Assembly: GCF_000226115.1 (NCBI RefSeq)
Contig: NC_016458.1
Coordinates: forward strand, 7,970,001-8,034,000
Length of the DNA stretch: 64,000 nt
From: Thermothielavioides terrestris NRRL 8126
Taxonomy: Eukaryota > Ascomycota > Sordariomycetes > Sordariales > Chaetomiaceae
Reading direction: 5' to 3'
Positions 11,245 through 22,654 of this stretch are shown here, piece by piece. A program made the position numbers and the translations under genes. Each line of letters opens with the position of its first letter. Position 1 is the first letter of the stretch. Below the pieces are notes generated by a model. The model did no database searches. It saw only the letters and a program-made list of their open reading frames with translations, and was not told where the DNA came from.

Positions 11245-13047
11245 ATGCCTAGCTCCGCGTGGATGGAAGCAGCAACCAGCATGGGGGCAAGGACGTTGAC
11301 ATCCGGCTCGAGCATCAGCTCTGCGTCCGAGACCCCGGCCACCAACCGGAGGCTGGCCTACCCGATGTCCGACATCCGCGTCATCCTGAAGGACCATTCC
11401 AGCTCCAAGGTCTACACATCCGCGTCGCCCGTGGCCGGCGAGGTGACCATCACGACCAAGCGCGAGGTCCGCTTTGACTCGATCCAGATCATCCTCCTCG
11501 GACAGACCAAGACGGCGTTCGAGGGCATCAGCGTGCCGCAAGAAATCACCCACACGTTCCTCAAGATGATGATGCCGATCCCCGAGTCGACGTACCCGGT
11601 GCCGAGGGTGCTCGAGCCCGGCCGGACGTACACGATCCCGTTCAACTTCGTCATCCCGAGCCAGCTCACCATCAACGCGTGCAACCACGAGCGCCTCTCG
11701 GACCAGCTGCAGGACCACCACGTGCTGCTGCCCCCCAGCATGGGCGGCGGCTGGCAGCGGGACGACATGGCGCCCAAGATGGCCCGGGTCGAGTACGCGG
11801 TCAAGGCGCGCGTGCTGCGCGAGGACGGCGTGGGCGGCCGGAAGACGCGCATCATGGAGGCCACGCAGGCGATCCAGGTGCTGCCCGCGACGGCGGAGCA
11901 GCCGCCGCTCAACGTGACGGAGAAGGACAGGCTCTACCGCATGAGCAAGACCAAGACGCTGCGCAGGAAGCTGCTGGCGACCAAGCTCGGCCGGCTCACC
12001 GCCGAGGCCGCGCAGCCGGGCGCCGCCGTGCTCTCGGCCGACGGCCGCCGCGTCATGGTGCACCCCATGGCGCGCATCACGCTGACCTTCACGCCCGAGT
12101 CGCCGCGCACGCTGCCGCCCGCCATCACGGGCGTGACCGCCAAGCTGACCGCGCACACCTACTTCTCGTCCGGCACCATCGCCGACTTCCCCAACCTGGG
12201 CGAGTGGAACCAGCCGTACGGGCTCGAACGCCGCGGCCACTTCTTCACCTCGGTCGCGCTGCCGCCCGTCGCGCTGGCCGAGCAGCCCGCCTGGACCCCT
12301 GTCGCCGCCCCGCAACTCACCCGCCGCGACTCGGGCTACTGCAGCACCAGCAGCGACGCCGAGGACGACAACGACAACGACGCCGCCGCCGCCTTCCTCA
12401 GCCTGCCTTCATCACCAGGCAAGACGGCCACGACCACGACCAAGCCAAAGCACAAAACCAACCACCGCCGCTCCACCAGCAGCACCACCACCACCACCGC
12501 CTCCTCCACCCTTTCCTCGGACATCCCGACGCACACGACAACCCTGACCATCCCCCTGGCCCTGCCGACCGACAAGAAGACGCTCGTGCCGACCTTCCAC
12601 TCGTGCATCGCCTCGCGCGTCTACACCGCCCACCTGACCCTCAGCCTGGCCACCACCGGCTCCTCCTCCTCCTCCTCCTCCTCCTCCTCCACGCACACCG
12701 TCTCGCTGGTCGTGCCGCTGCAGATCGCCGTCGAGGGGTTCGCGCCGCTGCCTCCGCCTCCGCCCCCGCCGTCGCTTCTCTCGCTTCAGGAGCAGGAGCT
12801 CGACGATTGCGGGAGCTTGGCATCTGGCGGGGCGACGGGAAGGTTGCCCAGCTTTGAGGAGCTTGCTGCGGACGAGCACCTCAGGCCTAGGGTGCTGCGG
12901 GTGCCGGCTGGGGAGTTCCTGGCTGCGGAGGCCGGAGGGGAGGCGAGGGCGGAGTGGATGGTTAGGGGGTCGGCAACCGCAGCGGTGGCGGCGGTGGCGG
13001 GTGGTGGGGAGGAGGTGGATGACGGGGGGTTGCCGAGGTATGTATAG
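11245..13047 (+). CDS. Arrestin-like protein (arrestin N-terminal fold, possible trafficking adaptor)
   Basis: Single-exon gene of 600 residues starting at CACCATGC (11245); an upstream in-frame extension is encoded by the CTC repeat and is discarded. Residues 42-145 look like an arrestin N-terminal sandwich: MSDIRVILKD, KVYTSASPVAGEVTI (55-69), RFDSIQIILLGQTKTAFEG (76-94) and GRTYTIPFNFVIPSQL (126-141). RVEYAVKARV (181-190) follows, then a second beta-rich half. Fungal arrestin-related proteins usually link ubiquitin ligases to plasma-membrane cargo for endocytosis. No PPxY motif was noticed here, so that role is uncertain. A Ser run encoded by a TCC repeat at 12661-12690 and a Pro run soon after mark a disordered insertion in the C-terminal half. 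The client is unknown. Confidence 0.8.
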   Translation: MPSSAWMEAATSMGARTLTSGSSISSASETPATNRRLAYPMSDIRVILKDHSSSKVYTSASPVAGEVTITTKREVRFDSIQIILLGQTKTAFEGISVPQEITHTFLKMMMPIPESTYPVPRVLEPGRTYTIPFNFVIPSQLTINACNHERLSDQLQDHHVLLPPSMGGGWQRDDMAPKMARVEYAVKARVLREDGVGGRKTRIMEATQAIQVLPATAEQPPLNVTEKDRLYRMSKTKTLRRKLLATKLGRLTAEAAQPGAAVLSADGRRVMVHPMARITLTFTPESPRTLPPAITGVTAKLTAHTYFSSGTIADFPNLGEWNQPYGLERRGHFFTSVALPPVALAEQPAWTPVAAPQLTRRDSGYCSTSSDAEDDNDNDAAAAFLSLPSSPGKTATTTTKPKHKTNHRRSTSSTTTTTASSTLSSDIPTHTTTLTIPLALPTDKKTLVPTFHSCIASRVYTAHLTLSLATTGSSSSSSSSSSTHTVSLVVPLQIAVEGFAPLPPPPPPPSLLSLQEQELDDCGSLASGGATGRLPSFEELAADEHLRPRVLRVPAGEFLAAEAGGEARAEWMVRGSATAAVAAVAGGGEEVDDGGLPRYV

Positions 13048-14742
13048 AGGAGGGGGTTGGTTGAGAAAAAAAAATGGTTGGATGGATGGGTAGTTCTGTG
13101 GGTTGGTTTCGGTCTGATTTTCTTTTGTATGGCTTTCGCATGAATGTTTGGGTTTGGGGTTCGCATTCTGGGGGACAACAACTAAAATGGGGCACATCGA
13201 ACGGGAATTACATGGGATGCGGACAACGATAGAGCTGGGATGCGATGTATGCGCGGATACCACCAGAGTACTTACTGCTTGTTGCTGTTTCTGAACTGAG
13301 TTATAGAGATATCGCTTCCATTTCCGCTGTCCACTGGTTGAGTTTTCTTCGGCAGCTGGGAAAGTACAAGACTTACCGCATCGTGTTCTGTTCCCTTCGG
13401 AGGAGCAGGTCTGGACGAACATGCCACGGGAATAAGGGTTATTTATGCTTCGACACCGACCTCCTCGACGCTCTAACTGCTCTTGGGTAGACTTCACGGA
13501 TTGGATCGTTGTATGACGAGTACAGCATAGTATCAAGTACAACAATAGTATCACATGCTGAACCGTACACAGCGTGCACCTTCAAACCTCCAAACTGTCG
13601 ATGTTTGTATATACCAGTCCGTTTCGGATCCGCTTCGTGTCATTTTCAGCAGCGGACATTCCACAGAGCTTGATCTCCAGCCCACGACACACAGCTGAGG
13701 AGGCTGGCGCGCTCCCTGTTTGGCTTCATTTTTTGGGAGCTGCCGTAATTTTCTGAGGTCTTTCAATATCCGACATTAGGTACGCTTCTGCAGCCAGAGC
13801 GCGCTCTGCGGGCAGCATTGTCCTTGGGGGGGGTGTCACAGCATTGTAACGAGTTCTGAAATGGCTGCTAGGGTTTACATGCATGTGTAAGTGGCATCTC
13901 GAGGTGCGAAACGACCAAATGCGCAAGAAGCAAACGGACGAAATCGCAAGGTGACATCTCAATTGATGTCGAGAGCCGAAAATCTTATGGCGCATAGTCC
14001 ATAGCACTCTCTCCCGGGCCCCTAGGAGTCATTGAGTTCATCCAGTTTCAGAGTCATAAACGGGTATGCGCCACCCGGGGCTTGTTACGGAGATACGGTG
14101 GATGTAAGTCAGCCACTCTGCCGCGGCAACGGTGAAACACACCGGCAGCTTTACCCCCGAGATCATTCTAAATTATGCGATATCCAACTAGAATATTGAT
14201 GTCTTTCAAGCTGGGCCAACTTTGAAGTACTAGTAGGCAGCGTCCATCTTTTAATCCAGAGACTTTGGAGCGTCCATTCAGCACGCCTTCTCTGGACTGT
14301 GTGTTGACCGATTTCATACTGTGATCGTACTCCCCGTCTCGATCGAGTTAGCAAGACGAGGCTGCCTGTTGGGCAACTTGCAGCCAGCCTCACAGGCTCT
14401 CCTCCAATTCAAAGCGACGTCGAAACAATGCCAACCGTTCGGCTGGCTATGTGACGCCGGTTCCCTTCCAAACAATTGGGCACACCGCTCGAAGTGCATC
14501 TCGGAAACTGCAGAGCCTTCAAACCCTAACCTTCCCCAAAGAGGCTCAGTGGCGCCTACCAAAACAGTGTCTCATTTGCTCACTGACTTGGCTCCTCGCC
14601 TTCCGACATCGTTTACAACCTACCACTTACAAAATCATCTCATCCCACCCGTCCACCACCCATCACATTCTCACTCTTCCTCCTTCGCCCACCCGCATCA
14701 AACCGACAAAAAGTCCAAAGAGAGACGAAAAAAAAAAAAAAA
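13048..14742. other. Intergenic: arrestin 3' flank and metallophosphoesterase promoter
   Basis: About 1.7 kb without a supported exon. The last 200 bases are C/T/A-rich and end in a run of A residues directly before the ATG at 14743. Confidence 0.5.
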
Positions 14743-15893
14743 ATGCTCACCCGCCTCCTCAACAAACTCCTCACCGCCCTACACCTCCGCCGCCCCTCCC
14801 CCTGGGACCCGCCGACCGTGCTAGACTGGCTGCTGACCTCGCCCCTCCAACACCTCACCGCGCTGCTATACCGGCACGTGCTGCTGCCGCTGCGGGGCGC
14901 GCCCTTCCGGCCGGCGCCCGGCCGGCGCCCGATCCGCGTGGTCTGCCTGTCGGACACGCACGGCCGCACCGCACTGCCCCCCGCCGCCGCCGCCGGCGGC
15001 GGCGTCCCCGCGGGCGACCTGCTCGTGCACTGCGGCGACCTGACGGACGGCGGCACGGCCGCGGAGATCCAGGCGCAGATCGACTGGTTGCGGGCGCTGC
15101 CGCACCGGTGGAAGGTTGTTGTCGGCGGGAATCATGACGTCTGGTTGGATGCGGCTGTTAGGGGACAGTTGGGGGAGAAGGAGGGCGGCGGGGTGGTGGT
15201 GGATTTTAGCGGGGTGGAGTATCTCTGTGACCGGGCGGTGGAGCTCGAGTTCGAGGGCGGGAGGAGGCTGAATGTGTACGGCTGGGGCGCGGTGCCGTGG
15301 TGTGGCGAGGGCTTTGCGTGAGTGAGGGACAGGTTGGGGGGGGAAGGTACCTGCTGTGGATATGGGGGCTGACGATTGCGGGCAGGTACCAATACCAGAG
15401 GGAGCAGCATCCGTGGGAGGGCAGGATACCGGAGGAGACGGACGTGCTGGTGACGCACACCCCACCGGTAAGTGTCTGGACGCTCCTAGGAGGCTGCGCT
15501 CAACGGTTTTGCTGACCGTGCCAGCGCCACCACCTCGACCTCGGGCTCGGATGCGCCGGCCTCCTCGACGAGGTCTGGCGGGTCAAGCCGAAGCTGCACG
15601 TCTTCGGCCACGTGCACTGGGGCCACGGCACGGAGGCCGTCTACTTCGACGAGTGCCAGCGGGCCTACGAGTCGCTCATGTCGCGGCCTGCCAGGGGCCT
15701 GTTCTACGACCTCATCCCGAGTATGCGGTGGGTTGACGCGTTCAACGTGCTGTACTACGGCGTCGGCAACATCCTGTGGAAATGGATCATGCTCGGGCCG
15801 GGCAGCAACAACGGCGCGCTGATGGCCAATGCATCGGTCATGTACGGTAACACCGGCAAGTTGGGTAATCCGGTGATTGTGGTGGACTTGTAA
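14743..15893 (+). CDS. Calcineurin-like metallophosphoesterase domain protein
   Basis: Three exons (14743-15317, 15386-15467, 15525-15893) with GTGAGT and GTAAGT donors give 341 residues. All metal-site motifs of the metallophosphoesterase fold are present in order: SDTHGR (70-75), GDLTD (98-102), GNHD (129-132), VTHTPP (214-219) and GHVHWGHG (247-254). The arrangement resembles fungal and animal MPPED1/2-like (Ser/Thr phosphatase superfamily) proteins, which act on phosphomonoesters or phosphodiesters; the natural substrate is unknown. The N-terminus (1-60) is hydrophobic and basic and might associate with a membrane. An in-frame stop directly follows the first donor, so splicing of intron 1 is required. 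Confidence 0.88.
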
Positions 15894-16117
15894 TGGGATT
15901 TGAGCGGCAGGCCTTGCATAAATGCCGGCGGAGAACGGCACCGTGTCTTGGGAATCGTCCACCTCTGCACCATATAGATCTTAGTAATGCCTTACTCTCA
16001 GCGTCAGCCGGGCCTCGAATGCTCATAAAAAGCACGCAACCATGCGGTCCCGGTTACCGCTTCTATTATCTTACAGCCTTGTCCTCTGCACATATCTCAG
16101 ACACAGCCAGACACAGC

Positions 16118-17410
16118 CTATACCATGACCCTCCTCAGCCCCTCGGTCCCGCCAAGGACGCGGCGCCCCGTGACGGCACACCGACCCTCGCCGCTCTCCC
16201 ACTTGCCCACCCGATTGGCCATGAACTTCTCCTGCCTGGGGTGTGTCCCGGTAATCCACTTGTGGATGCAGGCGTAGCAGTAGACGATGCCTGTCTGGCA
16301 CGCCGCCGCGGTGGTGATCTCGCCCTCGCAGATCGGACACAGCTCCGAGTCGTCCGGCGCGGGAACTGTGTAGATGGGCAGGAGCGAAGACGCCGCAATC
16401 GGCGCCTTCTCCACTGCTCGCCTCTCTTTCTCCTCTTCATCCAATTCCTCCACCTCCTCGTCGGCGTCGGCAGCATTTTTCTCCTTCTGCCTTGGTTGCG
16501 CCCCCTTCGGCCCGCCGTCCGGCAGCCCGGTCACGACCGGCGGCGGCAGGTCCAGGCTTTCGGCCGCCTTTCTCGACAATTGCTTCGCAAAGTCGGACGC
16601 ATACCACCACTCCAGGAACTTGAGCGCGAATATGCCGGTCGGCAGCGCCAGCGACAGCCCGCCGAGCAGGCGCGCCGCGACCGTCCCCCGCCCGCCCCGC
16701 TTCTTCGCCTCCTCCTCCAGCGCCTCGATCGCGCGGTGGTCCGCCGCGTTCATCCGCCGCACCCGCGTGCCGATCAGCCACAGGAACGGGCTGTGATACT
16801 TGGAGTTGTCGAACAGGTAGGCCAGGTTGAACGCCAGCAGCGCCAGGTAATACGCCGCGTTCACGCCGGGATAGACGCGCCGCAGGAACCAGCGCCACCA
16901 GTGCGCCGCGCGCTCCCGCCACCCGGCGCCGGCCGGCGGCCGGATGCCGCTGTAGGCGGAGCCGAGCATCGCGCGCGGCGCGTCCAGCTCGTAGGCCTCG
17001 TCCAGTTTGCGCTTGAGGTACGGCACGCCGACGATGACGGCGAGGTTGCGCCAGACGTCGGCGGGGGTCAGGCGCAGGGCGTCGCGCACGGCGGCGGGCG
17101 CGGCGGCGGACGCGCGCGGCACCTCGGCGGCCAGCGCGCGCTCGCGCTTGAGCCCGTAGAAGTGCTCGGTGAAGGAGCCGCCCCGGGTGCGCAGGTAGTG
17201 GCGCTCGACGGCGAGCGCGGCCAGCGCGTAGAGCTCGTCGAACGAGTTGAGCACGCGCAGCAGGTGGCGCGGGTAGCGGTGCGTCAGGAGGGCCAGCAGG
17301 TACCGGAGGGTCGGCGGCAGGAGCGCCGAGAGCTGCTGCTCCGAGAGCAGCTCGAAGAGCGATGGTTTGCCCTCGTCGAAGGTGCCCCGGAGGGCGGTCA
17401 TGAATTCCAT
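16118..17410 (-). CDS. PEX12: Peroxisome assembly protein 12 (peroxin-12), RING-family E3 component
   Basis: Intronless gene of 430 residues. The start [20 protein letters not shown] and the following [20 protein letters not shown] are characteristic of fungal Pex12, as is [14 protein letters not shown]. Hydrophobic stretches in the middle form the Pex2/Pex12 N-terminal membrane region. The C-terminal RING-like domain begins at 358 with CPICEG, then CQTG and CYACIHKW. As usual in Pex12 it lacks a full set of zinc ligands. Pex12 acts with Pex2 and Pex10 in the peroxisomal membrane to ubiquitinate the import receptor Pex5. An acidic stretch (about 312-330) precedes the RING. The gene is divergent from the thioesterase gene. 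Confidence 0.95.
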   Translation of the reverse strand: MEFMTALRGTFDEGKPSLFELLSEQQLSALLPPTLRYLLALLTHRYPRHLLRVLNSFDELYALAALAVERHYLRTRGGSFTEHFYGLKRERALAAEVPRASAAAPAAVRDALRLTPADVWRNLAVIVGVPYLKRKLDEAYELDAPRAMLGSAYSGIRPPAGAGWRERAAHWWRWFLRRVYPGVNAAYYLALLAFNLAYLFDNSKYHSPFLWLIGTRVRRMNAADHRAIEALEEEAKKRGGRGTVAARLLGGLSLALPTGIFALKFLEWWYASDFAKQLSRKAAESLDLPPPVVTGLPDGGPKGAQPRQKEKNAADADEEVEELDEEEKERRAVEKAPIAASSLLPIYTVPAPDDSELCPICEGEITTAAACQTGIVYCYACIHKWITGTHPRQEKFMANRVGKWESGEGRCAVTGRRVLGGTEGLRRVMV

Positions 17411-17847
17411 TTTTGATTCTTTTTTTCCCCTTTCGGGTTCCCGTCGGGAGGGAGAGAGCGAAATGTTATTGTTGGCTCATGGGCATGTTAGATTCCGAAG
17501 GACGATGGCTGTTGGATGAGGAAGCAGCTACGGATGTGATGCGATGAGGTAGGTTTGTGGCCAGGGTCCGCTCATCGATAAGGATGAGCAAGGGTTCACG
17601 GCGCCAAATTGCCGAGGCAGGTCGGCCCAAGGTTGCGGCTGACAGGGATTACGGCGGTCCGCGGGGCGGAAGCCCCACTACCCCAGGCGTACAGTACCGT
17701 ACTGTGTGAACTACGGAGTAAGCACAAGCACCTATATAAGCCTGGGACCGCACCAGAAGACGATGATACCTACACAGAACGGCCTGCTTACCCTGCTGAT
17801 CTTACACAGTCTTGATTCTTTCCTCTTGAAAACACCCTGGAAGCAAC
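17411..17847. promoter_or_regulatory. Shared divergent promoter of PEX12 and the thioesterase gene
   Basis: 437 bases between the two start codons. A TATATAA box at 17733-17739 faces the thioesterase gene, about 110 bases before its ATG. No matching box was seen for PEX12. Confidence 0.5.
17733..17739 (+). promoter_or_regulatory. TATA box of the thioesterase gene
   Basis: TATATAA in CACCTATATAAGCC, suitably placed upstream of the start codon at 17848. This is a sequence match only. Confidence 0.45.
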
Positions 17848-18736
17848 ATGTCTCCGCCGTCAAGCAAACCGCAGCAACAAGCCTCCAACTTTCTGGCGCT
17901 CTCGGGCGAGGAGCGGGTCCGCGAGCTCATAAGCCAGTACGCTCAGGAGTGTGCCAGCCCAGACGAGACTGCAAGTTATCATGCTTGACATTCAGACTCT
18001 CACATGTGCAATGTGTGTAACTAATTGTGCCCCTGCCTGTTCAATCTCCCAACAGGTACAGGAATGGACGTCCCGCCTGTTTCCCTCCCTGGCCGTGCAC
18101 TCCGTCTCGTCCGATCCCGCCCGGCCGGCCGTGACGTTCAGCTTCACCGTGGAGCGGCAGCACTGCAACCGGCTCAACAACATGCGTATGTGCTCGTCAC
18201 CATCCAGTCGCACTCTCATCCTTTTCCCAACCCACCGCCGGTCCCCTCGCCAAGGGCTCCACCCCCATCCATCATCTTCCACCTCTTCCAACTCCTCAAG
18301 ACCATTCACTTGCCCTGATTGACGCCCTGCTCTCTCCCCGTCCACACATGACACAGACGGCGGCTGCACCGCCTCGCTCTTCGACCTGTGCACGTCCTGC
18401 GTGCTGGCCCTCATCTCGCGCCCGGGCTATTGGTCCTTCCTAGGCGTGAGTCGCACCCTGAACACGACCTACCTGCGCCCAGTGCCCGAGGGTTCCGCCG
18501 TGTTGATTGAGTGGTACGTAACTTACGTCTCTTCTTCTTTATTTCTTCCTCTGTCGACTCTGGCCCTAACCTCAACCGTTTCGTGTTTTCGACACAAATC
18601 CAGCGAGATCACCCAGGTCGGCCAGCGCCTGTGCTCCCTGCGCGGCGTCATGCGCAGGGCGAGCGACGGCGCCGTGCTTGCCACGTGCGAGCACGGCAAG
18701 GTCAACAATGATCCCGAGGCCGGGGGCAAGCTGTAG
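17848..18736 (+). CDS. Hotdog-fold acyl-CoA thioesterase (PaaI/ACOT13-like)
   Basis: Four exons (17848-17970, 18056-18185, 18357-18513, 18604-18736) give 180 residues. The hotdog core is visible after splicing: [16 protein letters not shown], then the catalytic-helix motif [10 protein letters not shown] (85-94) created across intron 2. STTYLRP-like strand [19 protein letters not shown] follows, the Cys being created across intron 3. Human ACOT13-type proteins hydrolyse acyl-CoA esters; the substrate here is not evident. Intron 1 has a GC donor (ACT|GCAAGT...CAACAG). No GT donor keeps the reading phase, and a TGA follows at 17986-17988. Introns 2 (GTATGT) and 3 (GTACGT) are canonical. Confidence 0.87.
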
Positions 18737-19304
18737 GGGAGCAAGGTGTTGAGGGGCGAGGTGTAGGGCGACATGTTTAGTTCAGTAGACGGCGTTGTTT
18801 TACTGACCTCTGCTGCTGCTGCTGCTACTGCTGCTGCTGCTCGTTGCTGCCGCGCAGATGCGCAGGTACCTCGAAGCCATGGATAGGCTCCGGATGGTTT
18901 TCAAGACCTAGAGGGAATGTGTGATGTTGGTCTTCTATATCTTAGGCAATACGTGATAGAAATCCCGGCATCTAGGAAACGGAGTCATTAGAAGCTAGCA
19001 GGAGGGGCGGGCTTGGAACTGGAAGAGGGCGGGCCCCTATAGAAGGAAATCGCATGTTCATATACAGAGAAATGCGAACCAACAGAATTCGTACGGTCCT
19101 TTGGATAACCTCGGATCGTCCTTGTGGTACAGGCGACACTCTGAACAAGTAATCAGCTTTTCCGGTCTCTCCTTGTCAGCCTCGCCAGTGTGCACTGAGG
19201 TGTCCGAGGTTTCTTCTCCGGCTGCGACAAGATAACAATCCACCGCGTTACGAAACTTACACTCAGAAAAAGACCAAGACACTCCAATTCTAACCCCCCT
19301 GCAG
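18737..19304. other. Convergent 3' region between the thioesterase and F-box genes
   Basis: The region contains the trinucleotide repeat at 18811-18841 and otherwise no recognisable feature. It should carry both transcript ends. Confidence 0.5.
18811..18841. repeat. (TGC)n microsatellite
   Basis: About ten TGC/CTG triplets with one interruption (CTACTG) lie in the 3' flank of the thioesterase gene. Confidence 0.9.
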
Positions 19305-21497
19305 TTAGGGGGTGTCCTGCTCCGCATCTGTCTCCCCACCCACCTCGTCTTCGTCTTCGTCGTCCACCTCATCAAGCTCACTCGGCTGGTACGCCTCGCC
19401 GTCCTCGACGTCGAATATGTCATCATCGTCAAAATAGTACAACGCGTCCAGCTCGTCCTCCATCTCGTACTCCGCCCAGTCTGCTTCCGCCCCAAAGTGG
19501 TCGAGGTCCTCATCTGCCGAGCCACGGGCCGCAGGGTCTTCTTGCATGTCGTCGGCTACTGCACGCCGACGTGTTAGCGTAGCGCAAAAAGAAAACCGAA
19601 TGTGGCGACCTACTCAACGGGAAGAGATCCTCCAGCAGGACCTGCGAACCATCCTCCCCGGCGAACTGGCGGTCCGAGATCTTCCAGAACGCCGTCGGCC
19701 CGCAGGGTCCCTGCGGATTGAAGTCCCTGGGAGGAAGACGGCACGTCAGTACCGGAAACACCCTACTGCTGGCGCTGAAAGCGATCAGGAGTATCGCAAA
19801 CAACAAAAACGCACTTATCAAACCAGGTCCCCACGACGCCCCTGGCCGACCGAATGCCCCCGAGCTGGATGCCCTCGCTCTTCCACCTCTCCTCCCCGTC
19901 GAAGATGGAATAGCTCGTCCAGCGGACCTCGCCCTCGGGAGTCACGCGGACGGTGCCGCGGAGGTTCGCGTCAGCGTCCTCGGCCCACGACCCGTCTAGC
20001 GCCCGCGAGAAGCCCTCGAAGTAGACCACCGGGTGGTCCGGGTGGTCGCGCTCGCCGGGCGGCTCGATCTTGGTCACACGTATTCGCATCAAGATCAGCC
20101 TGGTCGCCTGGCCGGCGTTGAGCGGCGCTCGCGGCACGTCCCGCGGGAGCCGGTCGATGACGGGGAAGTTGAAGTTGAAGAAGTCGCTGTAGTCTGGCGG
20201 TTGGGGAAATGTCAGCACCCGTCTCATGCCGTCTTCTGTGCCATCGGCTAGCTGGCGCGCGCGCGTGGGGGGATGCTCACCGAGGAAAGAAACAACTCTC
20301 AGCCAGCTTCCACTGACTCCATACGGATCCCTCCCATCCAGCCCCGACATCTCTTTCTCCTTCCCCTGCTCTCTGTCTCTCGACCACGGGATGTAACTTC
20401 CAGCCCAGCAGCCAGCAAGCGGTCTGCCCCAGAAGTGCCAGAAGATAGGGAACCGTTCGAGCCTCTTGGACCGGATATTCGTCCCCAGCACAATCAGGAT
20501 GGCCTCGACCTTCTCCCAATCCACCCTCACCCCGGAGGAGCCGTTATCTTCGTCCAAGAAAGGGCCCCATTCCGTCCGCGGGGTATACTCTCGCATGTCG
20601 TACACCTTGGAGGAAGCGAGCGAAAACACACCGCCGCCCCGCCGCGCCGCCCAGATGGCCCGCCTCCTCGCCTCGCCGTTGACCGCCCCGGGCGCCACTT
20701 CGGCCTCATCCGTCCCAAGCCCCCACCCGTACAGACAGTGCAGCTTGGCGCTCATCTGGTACGCCTCGCGCGGTCGCCGTGGCTTGCGCCAGCCGAACTC
20801 CGTGCGGGAGCGACGCGGCCGGCGTCGGCCCGCGTTGTCGGGGTCGTTCTCGGAACCCGACTCGGAGTCGTACGCGTCCAGCTGCGGGTGGCCGGAGATG
20901 CCAGGCATCATACGGTCTCGGCCCAGCTCGTAGATGAACGAGCGGGTCAGGAAGCGCTCGCGGGTACGCTCGTTGCTGAAGAGCGTCGCAAGGAGGGCGG
21001 CATTGCGGGAGGCCGGGAAGGTCTGGGCGCGCGATTTGCGAGCGAACGGTTGGTTTATGCTCCTGCTGGAGCTGGCGCCACTGCCCTCCTTGGTGGTGAT
21101 GCCGACAGGCGCGGGAACCTGGATGGCGTGGTTGAGCAGGCGCGTGAAGGCGCGGTAGACAAAGGGGAGGTGGGATTGTATTTGCTCGTTATTAGCGCTG
21201 TCTTTGGCGGAGCAGATTTTCTTGAGCATGACCAGCTCGTGCAGTTCCTGCTCGAAGTTGAGGTCCCTTGTCGGGGGTTCATCCTGGGGCGCGTCGTCAG
21301 CCACGGGCCTGCTGGACAGGCCAGCACACAGAGCGTACCAAGATGCGCAGATAGATGGCCCGGCACAGGGCATTGTTGTCCTTGATGAAGTTGTTCAACA
21401 GCCGACATGTGAAGGGGATCCTGGCCAGGTCCTCGGGATCTACGAAACTGAAGATGTTATGTAGGATCTCCGGGGGGAGGTGGGTTAACGACACCAT
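19305..21497 (-). CDS. F-box domain protein with acidic C-terminal tail
   Basis: Five exons on the minus strand (21497-21339, 21283-20281, 20193-19815, 19726-19614, 19558-19305) give 635 residues; the phases close exactly. The F-box is at residues 4-50 (LTHLPPEILHNIFSFVDPED, then IPFTCRLLNNF), the Skp1-binding part of an SCF ubiquitin ligase. LDEPPTRDLNFEQELHEL follows across the first junction. The rest resembles, from memory, a conserved filamentous-fungal F-box family with a beta-rich C-terminal region (WGPFLDEDNG, VVYFEGFSRALDGSWA, GTVRVTPEGEVRW). The last exon is highly acidic (runs of Asp/Glu). No substrate-binding repeat such as WD40 or LRR was recognised, so the target is unknown. Confidence 0.85.
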
Positions 21498-22654
21498 GTT
21501 GATGAGTTGCTCCGCCGCAGATTGTGAGAATCAAATCTGAACGAAGAAAGAGGATGGTTTTGCGCAACGAGACGCAATGAGAAGGAAGCGAGGATTTTAT
21601 CGTATGTATGAGTTACGACGAGGGGTCGGCGTGGCGCGATGATTGAGGCGCCCCTTATTAAGAGCTCATCTGGACGGCTGCAGGCCACTGATTGAAGCGC
21701 CTGGTTGTCTGGAAATTTTGCGTCTCACCGACGGCTGGAAAAGGGAAACGAAATGCCGTTGGATGGTTCAGCCAAAGTGGTGAGATGCAAGTGCGCATGA
21801 GTTATGCCACCGCGAGACCTCTTATCTCCAAAAGTCCGAAGAGGAGGAACGTGGAAAAGGTACTGGAAGTGGGGCGTGCTCCAAAGCAGAGGATGCAGCT
21901 GCACTTCGCAGCGGGCGTTTCGGTCCGCTATTGGCCCCGCAGCGCACCTCCCGCACCTTCCGCGGGGTAACTGCTTGCTGTGATGCCGTGCCTCCCACCC
22001 GACTTTCAGGTAGGCCCATTCTCAGCAATAAGTTGTTCCTTCCCAACGAAGCAAACCAAAGAAGCAGGTCACTAGGCCTTCTACATCATCTCATTTCTGA
22101 CCCCAAATATCTGGTCGGGTGACTACCTAAGGTACTGCACCGGACCAAATGACTTAAACGGAGGCACCATGGTAGACGACTCGGAGTTACCGATTTATGA
22201 CTGACAGAGCTTGCTGGCATCCAGCTTCAAACCCACCCCCTTCTCCTCACCCACCTCCATCGTAGCATCGGCAGCACACACCACACGCCGGATGAAAAAA
22301 AGAACATCATCTTTATAAATCCCTGAAAACTGCAGCAAAGGGGTATAGGTAAATCACATGAGGAAGTCGAAAATCCATCGCAGAGTAATGCCCAACTAAA
22401 AGAGAATGCCATCCATCCGTCCGTCTGCTCCTGGAAAATGTTGCTCGCTCCTCCATGCGTGTCTCCCCTGGTATCCTGGCCCTGTGTTCTTTTCTTTTTG
22501 CAGTGAGATCTCCCGCCGTGGCACCATATGCTCGTAAAAATCAAATTACCTCCCCGGTCGCTTTTGGGCCATTGTACAACAATAACAACCCTTCCAATCG
22601 GCTTGGTCGGCTCCCACGCGAACTGGCGAAGAGATGCCACAAAACTCGTCTCTC
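21498..22654. other. Intergenic: F-box promoter and 3' flank of the C2H2 regulator
   Basis: No exon could be supported. The right-hand part (about 22220-22650) is probably the 3' untranslated region of the minus-strand regulator. Confidence 0.5.

Noticed and set aside
15893..17416. 507-codon plus-strand open frame
   Set aside because: It is the exact antisense of PEX12, which has clear family motifs on the minus strand.
20273..21385. 370-codon plus-strand open frame
   Set aside because: It is antisense to exon 2 of the F-box gene and has no recognisable domain.
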